Part shown: one piece after another, positions 28,267 to 37,549 of the stretch | Position numbering within the stretch: the first letter of the stretch is position 1 | Layout of the letters: every line of letters begins with the position of its first letter | Assembly (NCBI GenBank): GCA_902524235.1 | Contig: CABZCF010000003.1 | Location: forward strand, 1 to 64,000 | Direction: 5' to 3' | Origin: an uncultured Pelagibacteraceae bacterium | GTDB taxonomy: Bacteria > Pseudomonadota > Alphaproteobacteria > Pelagibacterales > Pelagibacteraceae | DNA length: 64,000 nucleotides | The notes under the pieces: model-generated | Database searches by the model: none | What the model was told of the DNA's origin: nothing | What the model saw: the letters and a program-made list of their open reading frames with translations, nothing else | Position numbers and translations under genes: made by a program

Positions 28267-29076
28267 ATGATAATTTTTAAAAGTATTAATAAATTAAATA
28301 AGTACATAGAAACTAATGATAATATTGGGTTTGTACCTACAATGGGTTCAATTCATAACGGACATGGTTCACTTATTAAAAAAAGTAAAAAAATATGCAA
28401 AAAAACATTAGTGAGTATTTTCGTTAATCCTAAACAATTTAATAATAAAAAAGATTTTATAAATTATCCAAGAAATACAAAAAAAGATGTTCGTATCTTA
28501 AGAAAATTAAAAGTAGATTATGTTCTTTTACCAAAATATTCGGACATATACGGTGCTAAAGAAAATAGGTTAGTTAAAATTCCAAAGATTAATAAAATCT
28601 TATGTGCAAAATATAGACCGGGGCACTTTGAAGGTGTATTAAAAGTAATAAACCAATATTTAATTAAAATAAAGATTCAAAAAATTTTTCTTGGGGAAAA
28701 AGATTATCAGCAACTCAAAATTATTAGCAATTTTGTTAGAAAAAGATTTGATGTAAAAATAGTTGCTTGTAAAACTATCAGACACAAAAATACTTTTGCA
28801 TTATCATCAAGAAATCAGCTTCTAATTAAGGAAGATCTTTATAAATTAAGCCAAATTTTTTTAATATTAAAATCATTTAAATTAAGATTAAAAAAAAATT
28901 TTAATTATAAATACGAAATTTCCAATGTTAAGAATTTAATATGCAAAATTGGCGTCAAATTGGAATATTTAGAACTACGTAATAAACATACACTTAGTAA
29001 AAATTGTAATAAATCAAATTTTAAAATATTTATTTCTTATTATTATAATAAAATTCGTTTTATAGATAATGTTTAA
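28267..29076 (+). CDS. panC: Pantothenate synthetase
   Basis: Joins pantoate and beta-alanine with ATP to make pantothenate, the CoA precursor. The 269-residue protein has the nucleotidyltransferase motif VPTMGSIHNGHGSLI, VSIFVNPKQFNNKKDFINYPR, LGEKDYQQLKII and the KMSKS-like ALSSRNQLL. The C-terminal part after SSRN is highly Lys/Asn-rich and slightly shorter than usual. panB is not in the window. No clear Shine-Dalgarno precedes the start. The 3' end overlaps mgtE by 4 bp. Confidence 0.93.
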   Translation: MIIFKSINKLNKYIETNDNIGFVPTMGSIHNGHGSLIKKSKKICKKTLVSIFVNPKQFNNKKDFINYPRNTKKDVRILRKLKVDYVLLPKYSDIYGAKENRLVKIPKINKILCAKYRPGHFEGVLKVINQYLIKIKIQKIFLGEKDYQQLKIISNFVRKRFDVKIVACKTIRHKNTFALSSRNQLLIKEDLYKLSQIFLILKSFKLRLKKNFNYKYEISNVKNLICKIGVKLEYLELRNKHTLSKNCNKSNFKIFISYYYNKIRFIDNV

Positions 29077-30452
29077 TTATAAAAAAAATAAGCTCCAACA
29101 CCTAAAAACGATAAAAATCCAATCACATCTGTTATTGTTGTCACAAAAACACTTGACGCAATAGCAGGATCAATTTTAATTTTCTTTAAAGTTATAGGTA
29201 CTAAGATTCCAAAAAGTCCTGCAACAATCATATTTAAAACCATTGAAATGGATATAATTAATGACAAGGTTATATCATTAAACCAAAAATAGACTACAAA
29301 AGCACTTATGATTGCAAAAATTATTCCATTTAAAATTCCAATTAAAAATTCTTTTAAAACATTTTGAGTAAAATTATTTTTTGTTAATTGATTTGTTGCA
29401 ATAGTCCTAATTGTGACAGCTAGAGTTTGCATGCCAGCATTTCCTCCCATTGAGGCAACAATTGGCATCAAAACAGCTAAAGCGACCACTTTTTCGATAT
29501 CTTCTTTAAAGAAACCAATAACAATAGATGCAAGAATTGCTGTCAATAAATTTAATAAAAGCCAATTAAATCTTCTTTTGGTTTTTTTTAATACACCATC
29601 TGTTATTTCCTCATCACCAACACCTGCTAAACGAAGTGCATCTTCCTCTGCTTCTTCTTTTAAAACTGTTAATACATCATCACTTGTTATCATCCCTACT
29701 AATTTGTTATTTTTATCTACAACGCACGCAGAATTTAAATTATAATTTTCAAACATGTTAGCAACCTCTTCTCTATCCATTTCAACTGGTATGGTTAATT
29801 GACTCTCATTCATAATAGATTGCATTTTAGTTTCCCTAGGTGTTCTTAAAACCTTAGAAGATGGAACAGATCCAATTGGTTTAAATTCGTTATCTACTAT
29901 AAAAATTTCTAAAAACTCTTCAGGTAAATCCTTGTTTTCTCTTAAATAATCTATCGTTTGTCCAACAGACCAATTACTTGGTATTGCAGTGAATTCTCTC
30001 TGCATTATTCTAGCTGCTGAGTCCTCTGGGAAGCTTAAACTTTCTAGTAGAGCAAATTTATCTTTAGGGGGTAATGAACTTAAAATATCATTTTTATTAT
30101 TTTCATCAAGATTTTCTATTATCTTAATTGCATCATCAGATTCAAGATTTTTTAATATAAAAACTACTGAGTCTGTCGACAAATACTTTATTATTTCAGC
30201 TTGAATAGACTCGTTTAATTCAACAAAAACTTCTGGCTCAACTTTAAAGTCGTTTATTTTTACAAGTTTCTCTCTATCGCTTTCATTTAAATGTTCAATT
30301 ATATCTGCTGCATCAGCTGGATGCATTTCTTTAAATGACTTGCTAATAAATTCATTATCATTAGTAGAAATTTTATCAGTAAGTACATTTATGTACTCTT
30401 TATTAAATTCAAAATTTACTTTTTTATCTTTTATTTTTTTTACTAATGTCAT
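29073..30452 (-). CDS. mgtE: Magnesium transporter MgtE
   Basis: Homodimeric Mg2+ channel gated by cytosolic Mg2+. The 459-residue protein has the standard layout: an N-terminal helical Mg-sensing domain (EMHPADAADIIEHLNESDRE), a tandem CBS pair (MNESQLTIPVEMDREEVANM, GMITSDDVLTVLKEEAEEDA), then a five-helix membrane domain. The pore segment VLMPIVASMGGNAGMQTLAV and the late DVIGFLSFLGVGAYF are conserved. It is single, convergent with panC and divergent from lipB across 60 bp. Confidence 0.95.
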   Translation of the reverse strand: MTLVKKIKDKKVNFEFNKEYINVLTDKISTNDNEFISKSFKEMHPADAADIIEHLNESDREKLVKINDFKVEPEVFVELNESIQAEIIKYLSTDSVVFILKNLESDDAIKIIENLDENNKNDILSSLPPKDKFALLESLSFPEDSAARIMQREFTAIPSNWSVGQTIDYLRENKDLPEEFLEIFIVDNEFKPIGSVPSSKVLRTPRETKMQSIMNESQLTIPVEMDREEVANMFENYNLNSACVVDKNNKLVGMITSDDVLTVLKEEAEEDALRLAGVGDEEITDGVLKKTKRRFNWLLLNLLTAILASIVIGFFKEDIEKVVALAVLMPIVASMGGNAGMQTLAVTIRTIATNQLTKNNFTQNVLKEFLIGILNGIIFAIISAFVVYFWFNDITLSLIISISMVLNMIVAGLFGILVPITLKKIKIDPAIASSVFVTTITDVIGFLSFLGVGAYFFYN

Positions 30453-30512
30453 AAAAATGTTTATTTTTTCTATGGCACTATTAAAGGATAATTCTTAGAA
30501 TACAAATTTAAA

Positions 30513-31139
30513 ATGATTATAGAAACAAAAATATCAAAAAAACCAGTAATTTATAAAAAAGCTATTAAAATATTGGAAAATAGGTTTACAAATGTACTAA
30601 AAAATAAAAAACCCGAATTGATATGGATTTTAGAGCATAGCAATGTTTATACAGCAGGAACCAGTTTTAAAGTTTCTGATATAATTGATAAATCTATTAA
30701 AATAATTAAAACCAATAGAGGTGGAAAGATCACATTTCATGGTAAAGGGCAAATAATATTTTATTTTGTAATAAACCTAAATAACAGAAAAAAAGATATA
30801 CGTTGGTTTATAAATATTATAGAAAAATCGATAATATGTTCGCTTAAAGAATTTGGTATAAATTCATATAATGATAAAAAAAATATTGGGATATGGATTA
30901 ACCATAAATCCAGAATAAAAAAAATTGCAGCAATAGGTATTAAAATAAAAAAATGGATCGCTTATCACGGATTTGCAATAAATTATTCAGTAAATTTAAA
31001 TAATTTTAAGAAAATTATTCCTTGTGGTATAAAAGATAAGGGACTAATAAATATTTCACAATTAAAAAAGATAGAAAAAAATAAATTTATAAAAATATTA
31101 ATTAAAAATTTTATTAAATGCTTAAATAATTTAAGTTAG
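30513..31139 (+). CDS. lipB: Lipoyl(octanoyl) transferase
   Basis: Moves the octanoyl chain from octanoyl-ACP to lipoyl domains of 2-oxoacid dehydrogenases and GcvH, before LipA inserts sulfur. The 208 residues include NRGGKITFHGKGQIIFYFVI, the catalytic-lysine region KIAAIGIKIKKWIAYHGFAIN and the catalytic cysteine in IIPCGIKDKGLINIS. It is somewhat divergent and Lys/Ile-rich, but all key elements are present. lipA is not nearby. The 3' end overlaps the pseudouridine synthase gene by 26 bp tail to tail. Confidence 0.93.
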   Translation: MIIETKISKKPVIYKKAIKILENRFTNVLKNKKPELIWILEHSNVYTAGTSFKVSDIIDKSIKIIKTNRGGKITFHGKGQIIFYFVINLNNRKKDIRWFINIIEKSIICSLKEFGINSYNDKKNIGIWINHKSRIKKIAAIGIKIKKWIAYHGFAINYSVNLNNFKKIIPCGIKDKGLINISQLKKIEKNKFIKILIKNFIKCLNNLS

Positions 31140-32013
31140 TTGATTTTAGGAATTTTAAAAAATGATCAGGTAAATTTGCACTATATTCCAAATTTTTACC
31201 ATTTATTATAAATTTTATGCTACTTGCGTGTAACATAAGTTTTTTTGTTTTTTTTTGAGTAGTTGAATATTTATCATCGCCCACAATTGGATGTCCAATT
31301 AATGATGTTTGTTTTCTTAATTGGTGTTTTCTACCTGTTAAAGGTTTTAATTCAACTAAACTAAATTGAGAGTTTTTATTAAGAACCTTGTAGTTAGTAA
31401 TAGCCTTTTCGTAGATTTTTTTATTATTTTCTTTTTTTTCTAAATTATCAACTAAGATGCCCTTTATATTTTTAATTTCACCGATGCATATAGCCAAATA
31501 GGTTTTGTGAATTTTTCTAATTCTAAATAAAGAAGTAAATAGCTGAGCATATTTTCTATTTTTGGCAATTATCATCACTCCAGATGTTTCTTTGTCTAGT
31601 CTATGTACTGTATATGGCCTCGAATTTTCAAAAAATTTGCTTTTAGAATAAATATCTATTAAATTTTTAAATGATTTTGTGCCACCCTGTACAGCAACTC
31701 CTGGGCTTTTATTTATAACTATATAATCATTATTATTGAAAATAATTTCATTTTCTTTTGATTTGACCAATTCTTTAGATGGTAGAAATAAATTTTTTTT
31801 TAAATCGTTTTTTATATTGATGTCATATATATAAACTTTATCATTTTTATATAATCTATAGTTATTTTTAACCTTTTTTTTATTAACCTTGATTTTGCCT
31901 AAACGTAAAAATTTCTGAATTAGACTTTGTGGTGTTTTTGAAATATTTATTTTAAACCAACGATCTACTCGAATATTATCATGATCAGGTTTGACTTTAA
32001 AAATCCTTATCAT
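31114..32013 (-). CDS. rluC: RluA-family 23S rRNA pseudouridine synthase (RluC-like)
   Basis: Isomerises uridines in 23S rRNA. The 299 residues begin with an S4 RNA-binding domain (IRVDRWFKINISKTPQSLIQ). The RluA-type catalytic domain follows, with the active-site Asp in HRLDKETSGVMIIAKN and the later LKPLTGRKHQLRKQTSLIGHPIVGD. The S4 start and alphaproteobacterial position next to rplQ fit RluC, but RluD cannot be excluded without alignment. It lies 13 bp after rplQ and could be read from the ribosomal protein array. Confidence 0.88.
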   Translation of the reverse strand: MIRIFKVKPDHDNIRVDRWFKINISKTPQSLIQKFLRLGKIKVNKKKVKNNYRLYKNDKVYIYDINIKNDLKKNLFLPSKELVKSKENEIIFNNNDYIVINKSPGVAVQGGTKSFKNLIDIYSKSKFFENSRPYTVHRLDKETSGVMIIAKNRKYAQLFTSLFRIRKIHKTYLAICIGEIKNIKGILVDNLEKKENNKKIYEKAITNYKVLNKNSQFSLVELKPLTGRKHQLRKQTSLIGHPIVGDDKYSTTQKKTKKLMLHASSIKFIINGKNLEYSANLPDHFLKFLKSTNLNYLSI

Positions 32014-32026
32014 GTAGTGAAATACG

Positions 32027-32476
32027 TTATGATTTTTCTTTATTATCTTCTTTTTTGTCTTTTAGATCTTTATCTTTAGGTAAACTCTTTTCTTTCTTAT
32101 CAATTTTTTTTGCGTTTAAATCTCTGTCTACAAATTCTATAATTGCTATAGGAGCATTATCACCAAATCTGTATCCAGCTTTTATTATCCTGGTATAGCC
32201 ACCCTTTCTATCTTTATATCTTTTAGATAGTGTATTTCTAACTTTTTTTGCTAATTCTTTATTTTGAAGTTTGGATATTATAGTTTTTGTATTATGTAAT
32301 GTATCTTTTTTGCCTAAAGTGATTATTTTTTCTGCAACAGGTCTTAAAACTTTTGCCTTTGGTAATGTAGTTTTAATTTGCTCGTATTTAATTAGAGAAC
32401 CTAACATGTTCTTAATTAAAGCTTTTCTATGCTCAGAGGTTCTATTTAATTTTTTATAACCAATTTTATGACGCAT
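32027..32476 (-). CDS. rplQ: 50S ribosomal protein L17
   Basis: Large-subunit protein near the exit tunnel and last ribosomal gene of the array. [20 protein letters not shown] is the universal start, and the core ends with [17 protein letters not shown] near residue 120. A further 30 or so Lys/Asp-rich residues (ending [11 protein letters not shown]) extend beyond the usual core, a charged tail of the kind seen in related lineages. It is 2 bp after rpoA. Confidence 0.97.
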   Translation of the reverse strand: MRHKIGYKKLNRTSEHRKALIKNMLGSLIKYEQIKTTLPKAKVLRPVAEKIITLGKKDTLHNTKTIISKLQNKELAKKVRNTLSKRYKDRKGGYTRIIKAGYRFGDNAPIAIIEFVDRDLNAKKIDKKEKSLPKDKDLKDKKEDNKEKS

Positions 32477-32478
32477 TA

Positions 32479-33507
32479 CTAGATGCTTTCTTCAAGTTTT
32501 TTTGATAATTCGGCAATATTATCAGGGGGCCAATTAGGTATTTCCATGCCTAAATATAACGACATTCCAGTTAAAACCTCTTTAATCTCGTTTAATGATT
32601 TCCTTCCAAAGTTAGGAGTTCTTAACATTTCACCCTCAGATTTTTGGACCAAATCACCTATATAAATTATATTATCATTTTTGAGACAATTCATTGATCT
32701 GACAGATAACTCAAGCTCATCAACTTTTCTAAGTAAATTTTTATTAAATTCAGGCTCAGTTGGTTTATCTCTTACAATTACCTCCTGTGGCTCATCAAAA
32801 TTTACAAACATTCCAAGTTGATCTTGGAAAATTCTTGCTGAATAAGCAACTGCATCCTCCGCGGATATTGAGCCATTGGTCTCTACTTCCATCGTTAATT
32901 TATCATAATCTAATGCTTTTCCTTCTCTAGCAGTACTAACTGAGTATGATACTTTTTTAACTGGACTAAAAAGTGAATCTATAGGTATTAAACCTAATGG
33001 AGGTTCTTCAGGCTTATTTAAATCAGCTGAAATGTAACCTTTACCAGATCCAATAACCATTTCCATGTGGAAATTAGTGTTTTCATCCAAATTACATATT
33101 ACTAAATCAGGATTTAATATTTCAATATCTGTTGCGGGAGTTATATCTGATGCTTTAATTTCACCAGGTCCCTTTGCATCTAAAATTAATTTTTTTGAAG
33201 TATCAGTGCTACACTTAAGTGCTAATGATTTAACATTTAAAACTATATCTGTTACATCTTCCCTTACACCTTTTATTGATGTAAATTCATGTAATACACC
33301 GTCAATTTGAATTGCAGTAACTGCCGTTCCTCTAATAGATGAAAGCAATATTCTTCTTAATGAATTCCCTAAAGTAAGTCCATAACCTTTCTCTAAAGGT
33401 TCGGCAATAATTTTTGCATATGATTTATCATCACTAAGTTTCACATCTAATTTTGAAGGTTTAATTAATGATTTCCAATTTTTTATATTTACGTTAGCAT
33501 TTTCCAT
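32479..33507 (-). CDS. rpoA: RNA polymerase alpha subunit
   Basis: Scaffold of RNA polymerase and target of activators and UP elements. The 342 residues contain the N-terminal dimerisation domain ([28 protein letters not shown]) and the C-terminal domain ([20 protein letters not shown], then [16 protein letters not shown]), which binds DNA and regulators. Both are intact. It lies between rpsK (adjacent, no gap) and rplQ, as in the classical alpha operon, though rpsD is absent from the cluster. Confidence 0.98.
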   Translation of the reverse strand: MENANVNIKNWKSLIKPSKLDVKLSDDKSYAKIIAEPLEKGYGLTLGNSLRRILLSSIRGTAVTAIQIDGVLHEFTSIKGVREDVTDIVLNVKSLALKCSTDTSKKLILDAKGPGEIKASDITPATDIEILNPDLVICNLDENTNFHMEMVIGSGKGYISADLNKPEEPPLGLIPIDSLFSPVKKVSYSVSTAREGKALDYDKLTMEVETNGSISAEDAVAYSARIFQDQLGMFVNFDEPQEVIVRDKPTEPEFNKNLLRKVDELELSVRSMNCLKNDNIIYIGDLVQKSEGEMLRTPNFGRKSLNEIKEVLTGMSLYLGMEIPNWPPDNIAELSKKLEESI

Positions 33508-33954
33508 TTATACTCTCCTTTTTTTTGGTGGTCTTGTTCCATTATGTGGTAATGGTGTTGTATCTTTTATAGATAAAATTTTAAAACCCCTAGACTGAAG
33601 TGCTCTAAGAGCAGTTTCACGACCAGAACCAGGACCTTTAATTTCAACCGTCAATACTTTCATTCCATACTCGAGAGCTTTAGCTGCTGCTGAGTCAGCT
33701 GCAACTTGGGCAGCATAAGGTGTTGATTTTCTAGAGCCTTTAAATCCCTTTTGTCCTGAAGAAGCCCAAGATATAACATTGCCGTTAGTATCTGCTATTG
33801 ATACTATAGTATTATTAAATGTAGATTGCACATATGCAATTCCATTTGTTATTACTTTCTTAATCTTTTTTTTTTTTGAATAAGAACTTTTTTTAGCAAT
33901 CTTACTTTTATTTTCTAAATCTTTTTTTTCGTCAACTTTTTTTTCTTTTGGCAT
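33508..33954 (-). CDS. rpsK: 30S ribosomal protein S11
   Basis: Platform protein of the small subunit, near the mRNA exit/E site. The conserved body starts at about residue 37 ([21 protein letters not shown]) and ends PPKKRRV. About 35 N-terminal residues are a Lys/Glu-rich extension ([20 protein letters not shown]), longer than the E. coli protein of 129 residues. It is 1 bp from rpsM. Confidence 0.97.
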   Translation of the reverse strand: MPKEKKVDEKKDLENKSKIAKKSSYSKKKKIKKVITNGIAYVQSTFNNTIVSIADTNGNVISWASSGQKGFKGSRKSTPYAAQVAADSAAAKALEYGMKVLTVEIKGPGSGRETALRALQSRGFKILSIKDTTPLPHNGTRPPKKRRV

Positions 33955-33955
33955 T

Positions 33956-34339
33956 TTATTTCTTTAATGGGGTTAGTTTTTTCCCAGCTATAGCTATAGC
34001 TTTTCCTTTTCGAGTTCTAGCATTACATCTAGTTCTTTGACCTCTTACTGGAAGTTTTTTTTTATGTCTTAATCCTCTATATGAGGCAAGATCAATTAAT
34101 CTTTTAATACTAAAAGATTTATCTCTTCTTAAATCACCTTCTACAGTGAAGTTTTTATCTATGTATTCCCTGATTTTTAATATTTCCTCGTCAGTTAATT
34201 CATTAACTCTTTTTGAACTTGGTATTGAAAGTGACTTACATATATCATTTGAAAATTTATCTCCAATGCCATAAATATAAGTTAATCCGATTTTTACGAG
34301 TTTATTCTGAGGAATGTTTACACCTGCGATACGAGCCAT
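33956..34339 (-). CDS. rpsM: 30S ribosomal protein S13
   Basis: Head protein of the small subunit that contacts the P-site tRNA and the large subunit. [21 protein letters not shown] and the C-terminal [20 protein letters not shown] are canonical. It is the first gene of the alpha segment rpsM-rpsK-rpoA-rplQ and has its own consensus promoter in the 54-bp gap after adk. Confidence 0.97.
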   Translation of the reverse strand: MARIAGVNIPQNKLVKIGLTYIYGIGDKFSNDICKSLSIPSSKRVNELTDEEILKIREYIDKNFTVEGDLRRDKSFSIKRLIDLASYRGLRHKKKLPVRGQRTRCNARTRKGKAIAIAGKKLTPLKK

Positions 34340-34361
34340 ATACTTGTGATAAATTTAGCCT

Positions 34362-34389
34362 TTTATATAAGAAGATGTTTTAATGTCAA
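34362..34389 (-). promoter_or_regulatory. Strong sigma70-like promoter upstream of rpsM
   Basis: On the minus strand a perfect TTGACA and TATAAA lie 16 bp apart, in the only gap (54 bp) between adk and rpsM. The -10 ends 22 bp before the rpsM ATG. The -35 is 4 bp from the adk stop. This gives the alpha segment an independent transcription start inside the long array. Confidence 0.7.
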
Positions 34390-34393
34390 TGTG

Positions 34394-34957
34394 TTAAACA
34401 TTAAGTATTTCCTCAATTTTTTGAGATATATTGATTATTTCCATCGATCCATCTAATTCATGAAAATTATTATTTTTTGAATAATATTTTAAGACTGGAT
34501 TTGTCACTTCCATATATGTATCGTATCTTTTTAAAATAGTTTTTAAGTCATCATCGGAACGTTTTTCTAAAATTTTTCTTTTTTCAATTCTTTTTATAAT
34601 TGCATCTTTTTTAACATTTAAAAAAAAAACAAAATCTACTTTTTGATCTGAGCTATTTAATAGTTTCTCAAGATTTTTTGCTTGATTAATAGTTCTTGGA
34701 TAACCATCAAATATTAGTCTATTTTTTTTAGTGTCATCAAATACTATTTTTTCAAGAAGTTTATTAACAATATCATCGTCTACAAATTTACCATTATTCA
34801 TATTGTTGACAATTTTTTTTCCAATATCTGTGTCTTTTTTAATTTCCTCTCTCAAAATTTCTCCAGTTGATATTTGAAAACTATTTAATTTTTTAACAAG
34901 TTTTTTTGCTTGCGTGCCTTTGCCAGCACCCGGTGGTCCAAAAATTATTATATTCAC
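34394..34957 (-). CDS. adk: Adenylate kinase, short-LID form
   Basis: Equilibrates ATP, ADP and AMP. The 187 residues show the P-loop MNIIIFGPPGAGKGTQAKKL and the AMP-binding DGYPRTINQAKNLEKLL. The LID region is short (about RIEKRKILEKRSDDDLKTIL), with no zinc cysteines, explaining the length of 187 against about 214 for the long form. It overlaps the secY stop by one base, as secY-adk pairs do in many bacteria. Confidence 0.95.
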   Translation of the reverse strand: MNIIIFGPPGAGKGTQAKKLVKKLNSFQISTGEILREEIKKDTDIGKKIVNNMNNGKFVDDDIVNKLLEKIVFDDTKKNRLIFDGYPRTINQAKNLEKLLNSSDQKVDFVFFLNVKKDAIIKRIEKRKILEKRSDDDLKTILKRYDTYMEVTNPVLKYYSKNNNFHELDGSMEIINISQKIEEILNV

Positions 34958-36234
34958 TATCTTCCAAACTTAGTTTTTTTTATTAATTGCTCGTATTGTG
35001 AACTCATTAATCTGGTTTGTATCTGTGTCACTGTATCTATAGCTACCACAACAACAATCAAAATTGATGTTCCCCCTAAATAAAAAGGGATTGGATAATT
35101 TGCAATTAAAAACTCTGGCATTAAACAAACTAAAGTTAGATATAATGCACCAATTGTAGTTAGTTTTGTTAAAATATTGTCAATATAAAGCGCTGTACTT
35201 TCTCCTGGTCTTATACCAGGTATAAAACCACCATACTTTCGTAAATTTTCTGCTGTCTCATTGGGATTAAATGTTATTGATGTATAAAAAAATGTAAAAA
35301 AAATTATACCTGAAGCATATAAGAGCATATACAAGGGCTGTCCTTGAGAAAAAAAAGAACTTATATTCAAGAAAGTTTCGCTTTCTGAAACATTAAAATT
35401 TGAAAATGTAACAGGTAATAATAAAAGAGCAGATGCAAAAATCGCTGGTATTACTCCAGCTGAATTAATTTTTAAAGGTAAATGGGAAGACTCACCTCCA
35501 AACATCTTATTACCCATTTGTCTTTTAGGATAATTTATTAAAATTTTTCTTAAAGCTCTTTCCATAAAAACAATAAACATAATCGTTGCCACTAATAAAA
35601 TAAAAATACCTATAATCATAGTAGTTGATATTGCTCCTGTTCTACCTAATTCAAATGTCGTAACTAATGCTCTAGGAATTTCAGCAACGATACCTGAAAA
35701 TATAATTAATGATATTCCATTACCTATTCCTCTTTGTGTTATCTGTTCACCCAACCACATCAAAAAAATTGTACCAGCAACTATAGTAGTAACTGTTGAA
35801 ATTTTAAAAAATAATCCAGGATTTATAACTAAATTTGCAGAAGACTCTAATCCAACAGCTAAACCAAATCCTTGTATTGTAGCTAAAAGAACTGTTCCGT
35901 ATCTAGTAATTTGAGTTATTTTCTGTCTACCTGTTTCACCCTGTGCTTTAAGGTTTTTAAAATAATCTGATACACCTGTTAGCAGCTGTACGATAATTGA
36001 TGAAGAAATATATGGCATAATGCCGAGTGCAAAAATAGCCATCCTGCTTACTGCACCGCCTGCAAACACATTAAACATGCCGAGTAATCCTTTTTGATTA
36101 CCCTCCATTAAAATTTTTAATTGTTCTGGATCAATTCCTGGAAGTGGTATAAATGTACCTAATCTATATATTGATAAAACTAAAATTGTAAAAAGAACTC
36201 TGTTTCTTAAATCATTATTTGATGAGGTACTCAT
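34957..36234 (-). CDS. secY: Protein translocase subunit SecY
   Basis: Channel subunit of the SecYEG translocon in the inner membrane. The 425 residues have ten hydrophobic helices. Conserved elements are FIPLPGIDPEQL at the N-terminus, LGIMPYISSSIIVQLLTG, GERYIT-region equivalents and GFIPGIRPGESTALYI. It overlaps rplO by one base. Its partner secE lies 24 kb upstream in the same array, and secG is not in the window. Confidence 0.97.
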   Translation of the reverse strand: MSTSSNNDLRNRVLFTILVLSIYRLGTFIPLPGIDPEQLKILMEGNQKGLLGMFNVFAGGAVSRMAIFALGIMPYISSSIIVQLLTGVSDYFKNLKAQGETGRQKITQITRYGTVLLATIQGFGLAVGLESSANLVINPGLFFKISTVTTIVAGTIFLMWLGEQITQRGIGNGISLIIFSGIVAEIPRALVTTFELGRTGAISTTMIIGIFILLVATIMFIVFMERALRKILINYPKRQMGNKMFGGESSHLPLKINSAGVIPAIFASALLLLPVTFSNFNVSESETFLNISSFFSQGQPLYMLLYASGIIFFTFFYTSITFNPNETAENLRKYGGFIPGIRPGESTALYIDNILTKLTTIGALYLTLVCLMPEFLIANYPIPFYLGGTSILIVVVVAIDTVTQIQTRLMSSQYEQLIKKTKFGR

Positions 36235-36692
36235 TAACTAATTGTTTTGATTGATACAGAACAACCAAGTTTATCCAATTTAATTTTTGCACTTTTTGAA
36301 ACAAAATTTGCCTCAATATTTAATTTTGTTTTTAAATCACCACTTCCAAGGATTTTTAACCTGTTAAAAGTTTTTTTAATTAATTTATTTTTAATTAAAT
36401 AATCAAGATTAATAGTATCATCTATTTTAATTTTGTTTTTCTCAATCAAATTTTGTAACTTATCTAAATTAAAAGTTGCAATTTTAGTATTTGAGATAGA
36501 ATTAAATCCTCTTTTAGGTAATCTTCTAAATAAAGGCATTTGACCACCTTCAAAGCTTTTTATGGCAACTCCTGACCTTGATTTTTGGCCTTTTACTCCT
36601 CTACCAGATGTTTTGCCTTTTCCAGAACCTATGCCTCTACCAACTCTTATTTTCTTTTGTTTAACCTTCAATGTTGAGTTCAATGATGTCAC
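36234..36692 (-). CDS. rplO: 50S ribosomal protein L15
   Basis: The track gives an ATG at 36785, which would overlap rpsE by 94 bp and adds 31 residues unlike L15. I place the start at the GTG at 36692, giving (M)TSLNSTLKVKQKKIRVGRGI and 152 residues. It overlaps the last base of the rpsE stop. The L15 glycine-rich signature GRGIGSGKGKTSGRGVKGQK and SFEGGQMPLFRRLPKRGF are intact. It directly follows rpsE, with no rpmD between. Confidence 0.9.
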   Translation of the reverse strand: MTSLNSTLKVKQKKIRVGRGIGSGKGKTSGRGVKGQKSRSGVAIKSFEGGQMPLFRRLPKRGFNSISNTKIATFNLDKLQNLIEKNKIKIDDTINLDYLIKNKLIKKTFNRLKILGSGDLKTKLNIEANFVSKSAKIKLDKLGCSVSIKTIS

Positions 36693-37192
36693 TATCCTCT
36701 TTTCTCCACAATTTCTGAAACTTTCTTGTTTCTTAAATTTGATATATTCTTTGGTGAATTTTGTTTTGAAAGCGCTTTCATGCATGCGCGTATAACATTG
36801 TGAGGATTAGATGTTCCTATTGATTTAGCGACTATATCTTTTATTCCCAGAACCTCACATACTGCTCTAACAGGACCTCCAGCAATAATACCTGTTCCCT
36901 TTGGAGCTGATCTTAGCTTAATTTTACCTGCACCATCTTTTCCGTAAATATCATGATGTATAGTTCTACCTTCTCGCAATGGAATTTGTATAAGATTTCT
37001 TTTAGCTAAATCATTTGCCTTTTTGATGGCATCAGGAACTTGTTTTGCTTTGGCGTGAGCTATACCAATTTTTCCATTTTGATTGCCAACTACGACCAAT
37101 GCTGAAAATCCAAATCTTCTACCACCTTTTACAACTTTTGTAATTCTGTTTATGTGTACTAGTTTTTCTAAAAATTCGTTATTTTTTTCCAT
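36692..37192 (-). CDS. rpsE: 30S ribosomal protein S5
   Basis: Small-subunit protein involved in decoding accuracy and mRNA helicase activity. The 166 residues contain the double-stranded RNA-binding part [20 protein letters not shown] and the C-terminal [16 protein letters not shown]. It is 3 bp after rplR. In many bacteria rpmD follows, but here the stop codon touches the rplO start. Confidence 0.97.
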   Translation of the reverse strand: MEKNNEFLEKLVHINRITKVVKGGRRFGFSALVVVGNQNGKIGIAHAKAKQVPDAIKKANDLAKRNLIQIPLREGRTIHHDIYGKDGAGKIKLRSAPKGTGIIAGGPVRAVCEVLGIKDIVAKSIGTSNPHNVIRACMKALSKQNSPKNISNLRNKKVSEIVEKRG

Positions 37193-37195
37193 TAA

Positions 37196-37549
37196 TTAAA
37201 ACTCCATACCATTTTTTCTAAGCGTATCTGCAAATATTTTAACTCTTCCGTGATATTTATAAATACCTCTGTCGAAATAAATTTTATTAATTTTTAATTC
37301 TTTTGCTTTTTTTGCAAGGTTTTCGGCTACAATAGTTGAGACTTCACTTTTGGTTTTTTTAATATTTTTTAAAGATTTTTGATTTGACGTAGCCGATAAC
37401 AAAGTTATTTTTTTTAAATCATCAATAATTTGTGCACTAATATTCTTGGAAGATCTAGATACAGTTAATCTATACCTATTGACTGATGAGTGCTTTTTAA
37501 GTTTATTTCTAACTCTAAATTTCTTTCTTTGTGATGTTGATAACTTCAT
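37196..37549 (-). CDS. rplR: 50S ribosomal protein L18
   Basis: Binds 5S rRNA in the central protuberance. The 117 residues start with the basic [20 protein letters not shown] and end [20 protein letters not shown], both family hallmarks. It overlaps the rplF stop by one base, in the standard order rplF-rplR-rpsE. Confidence 0.96.
   Translation of the reverse strand: MKLSTSQRKKFRVRNKLKKHSSVNRYRLTVSRSSKNISAQIIDDLKKITLLSATSNQKSLKNIKKTKSEVSTIVAENLAKKAKELKINKIYFDRGIYKYHGRVKIFADTLRKNGMEF

Noticed and set aside
34394-34957. adk considered truncated because it has 187 residues
   Set aside because: Both ends are intact and the missing part is only the LID, a known short-form variant.
36693-36785. 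Upstream ATG of rplO giving a 183-residue L15
   Set aside because: The extra 31 residues overlap rpsE in another frame and are unlike L15. A GTG at 36692 gives the normal protein.
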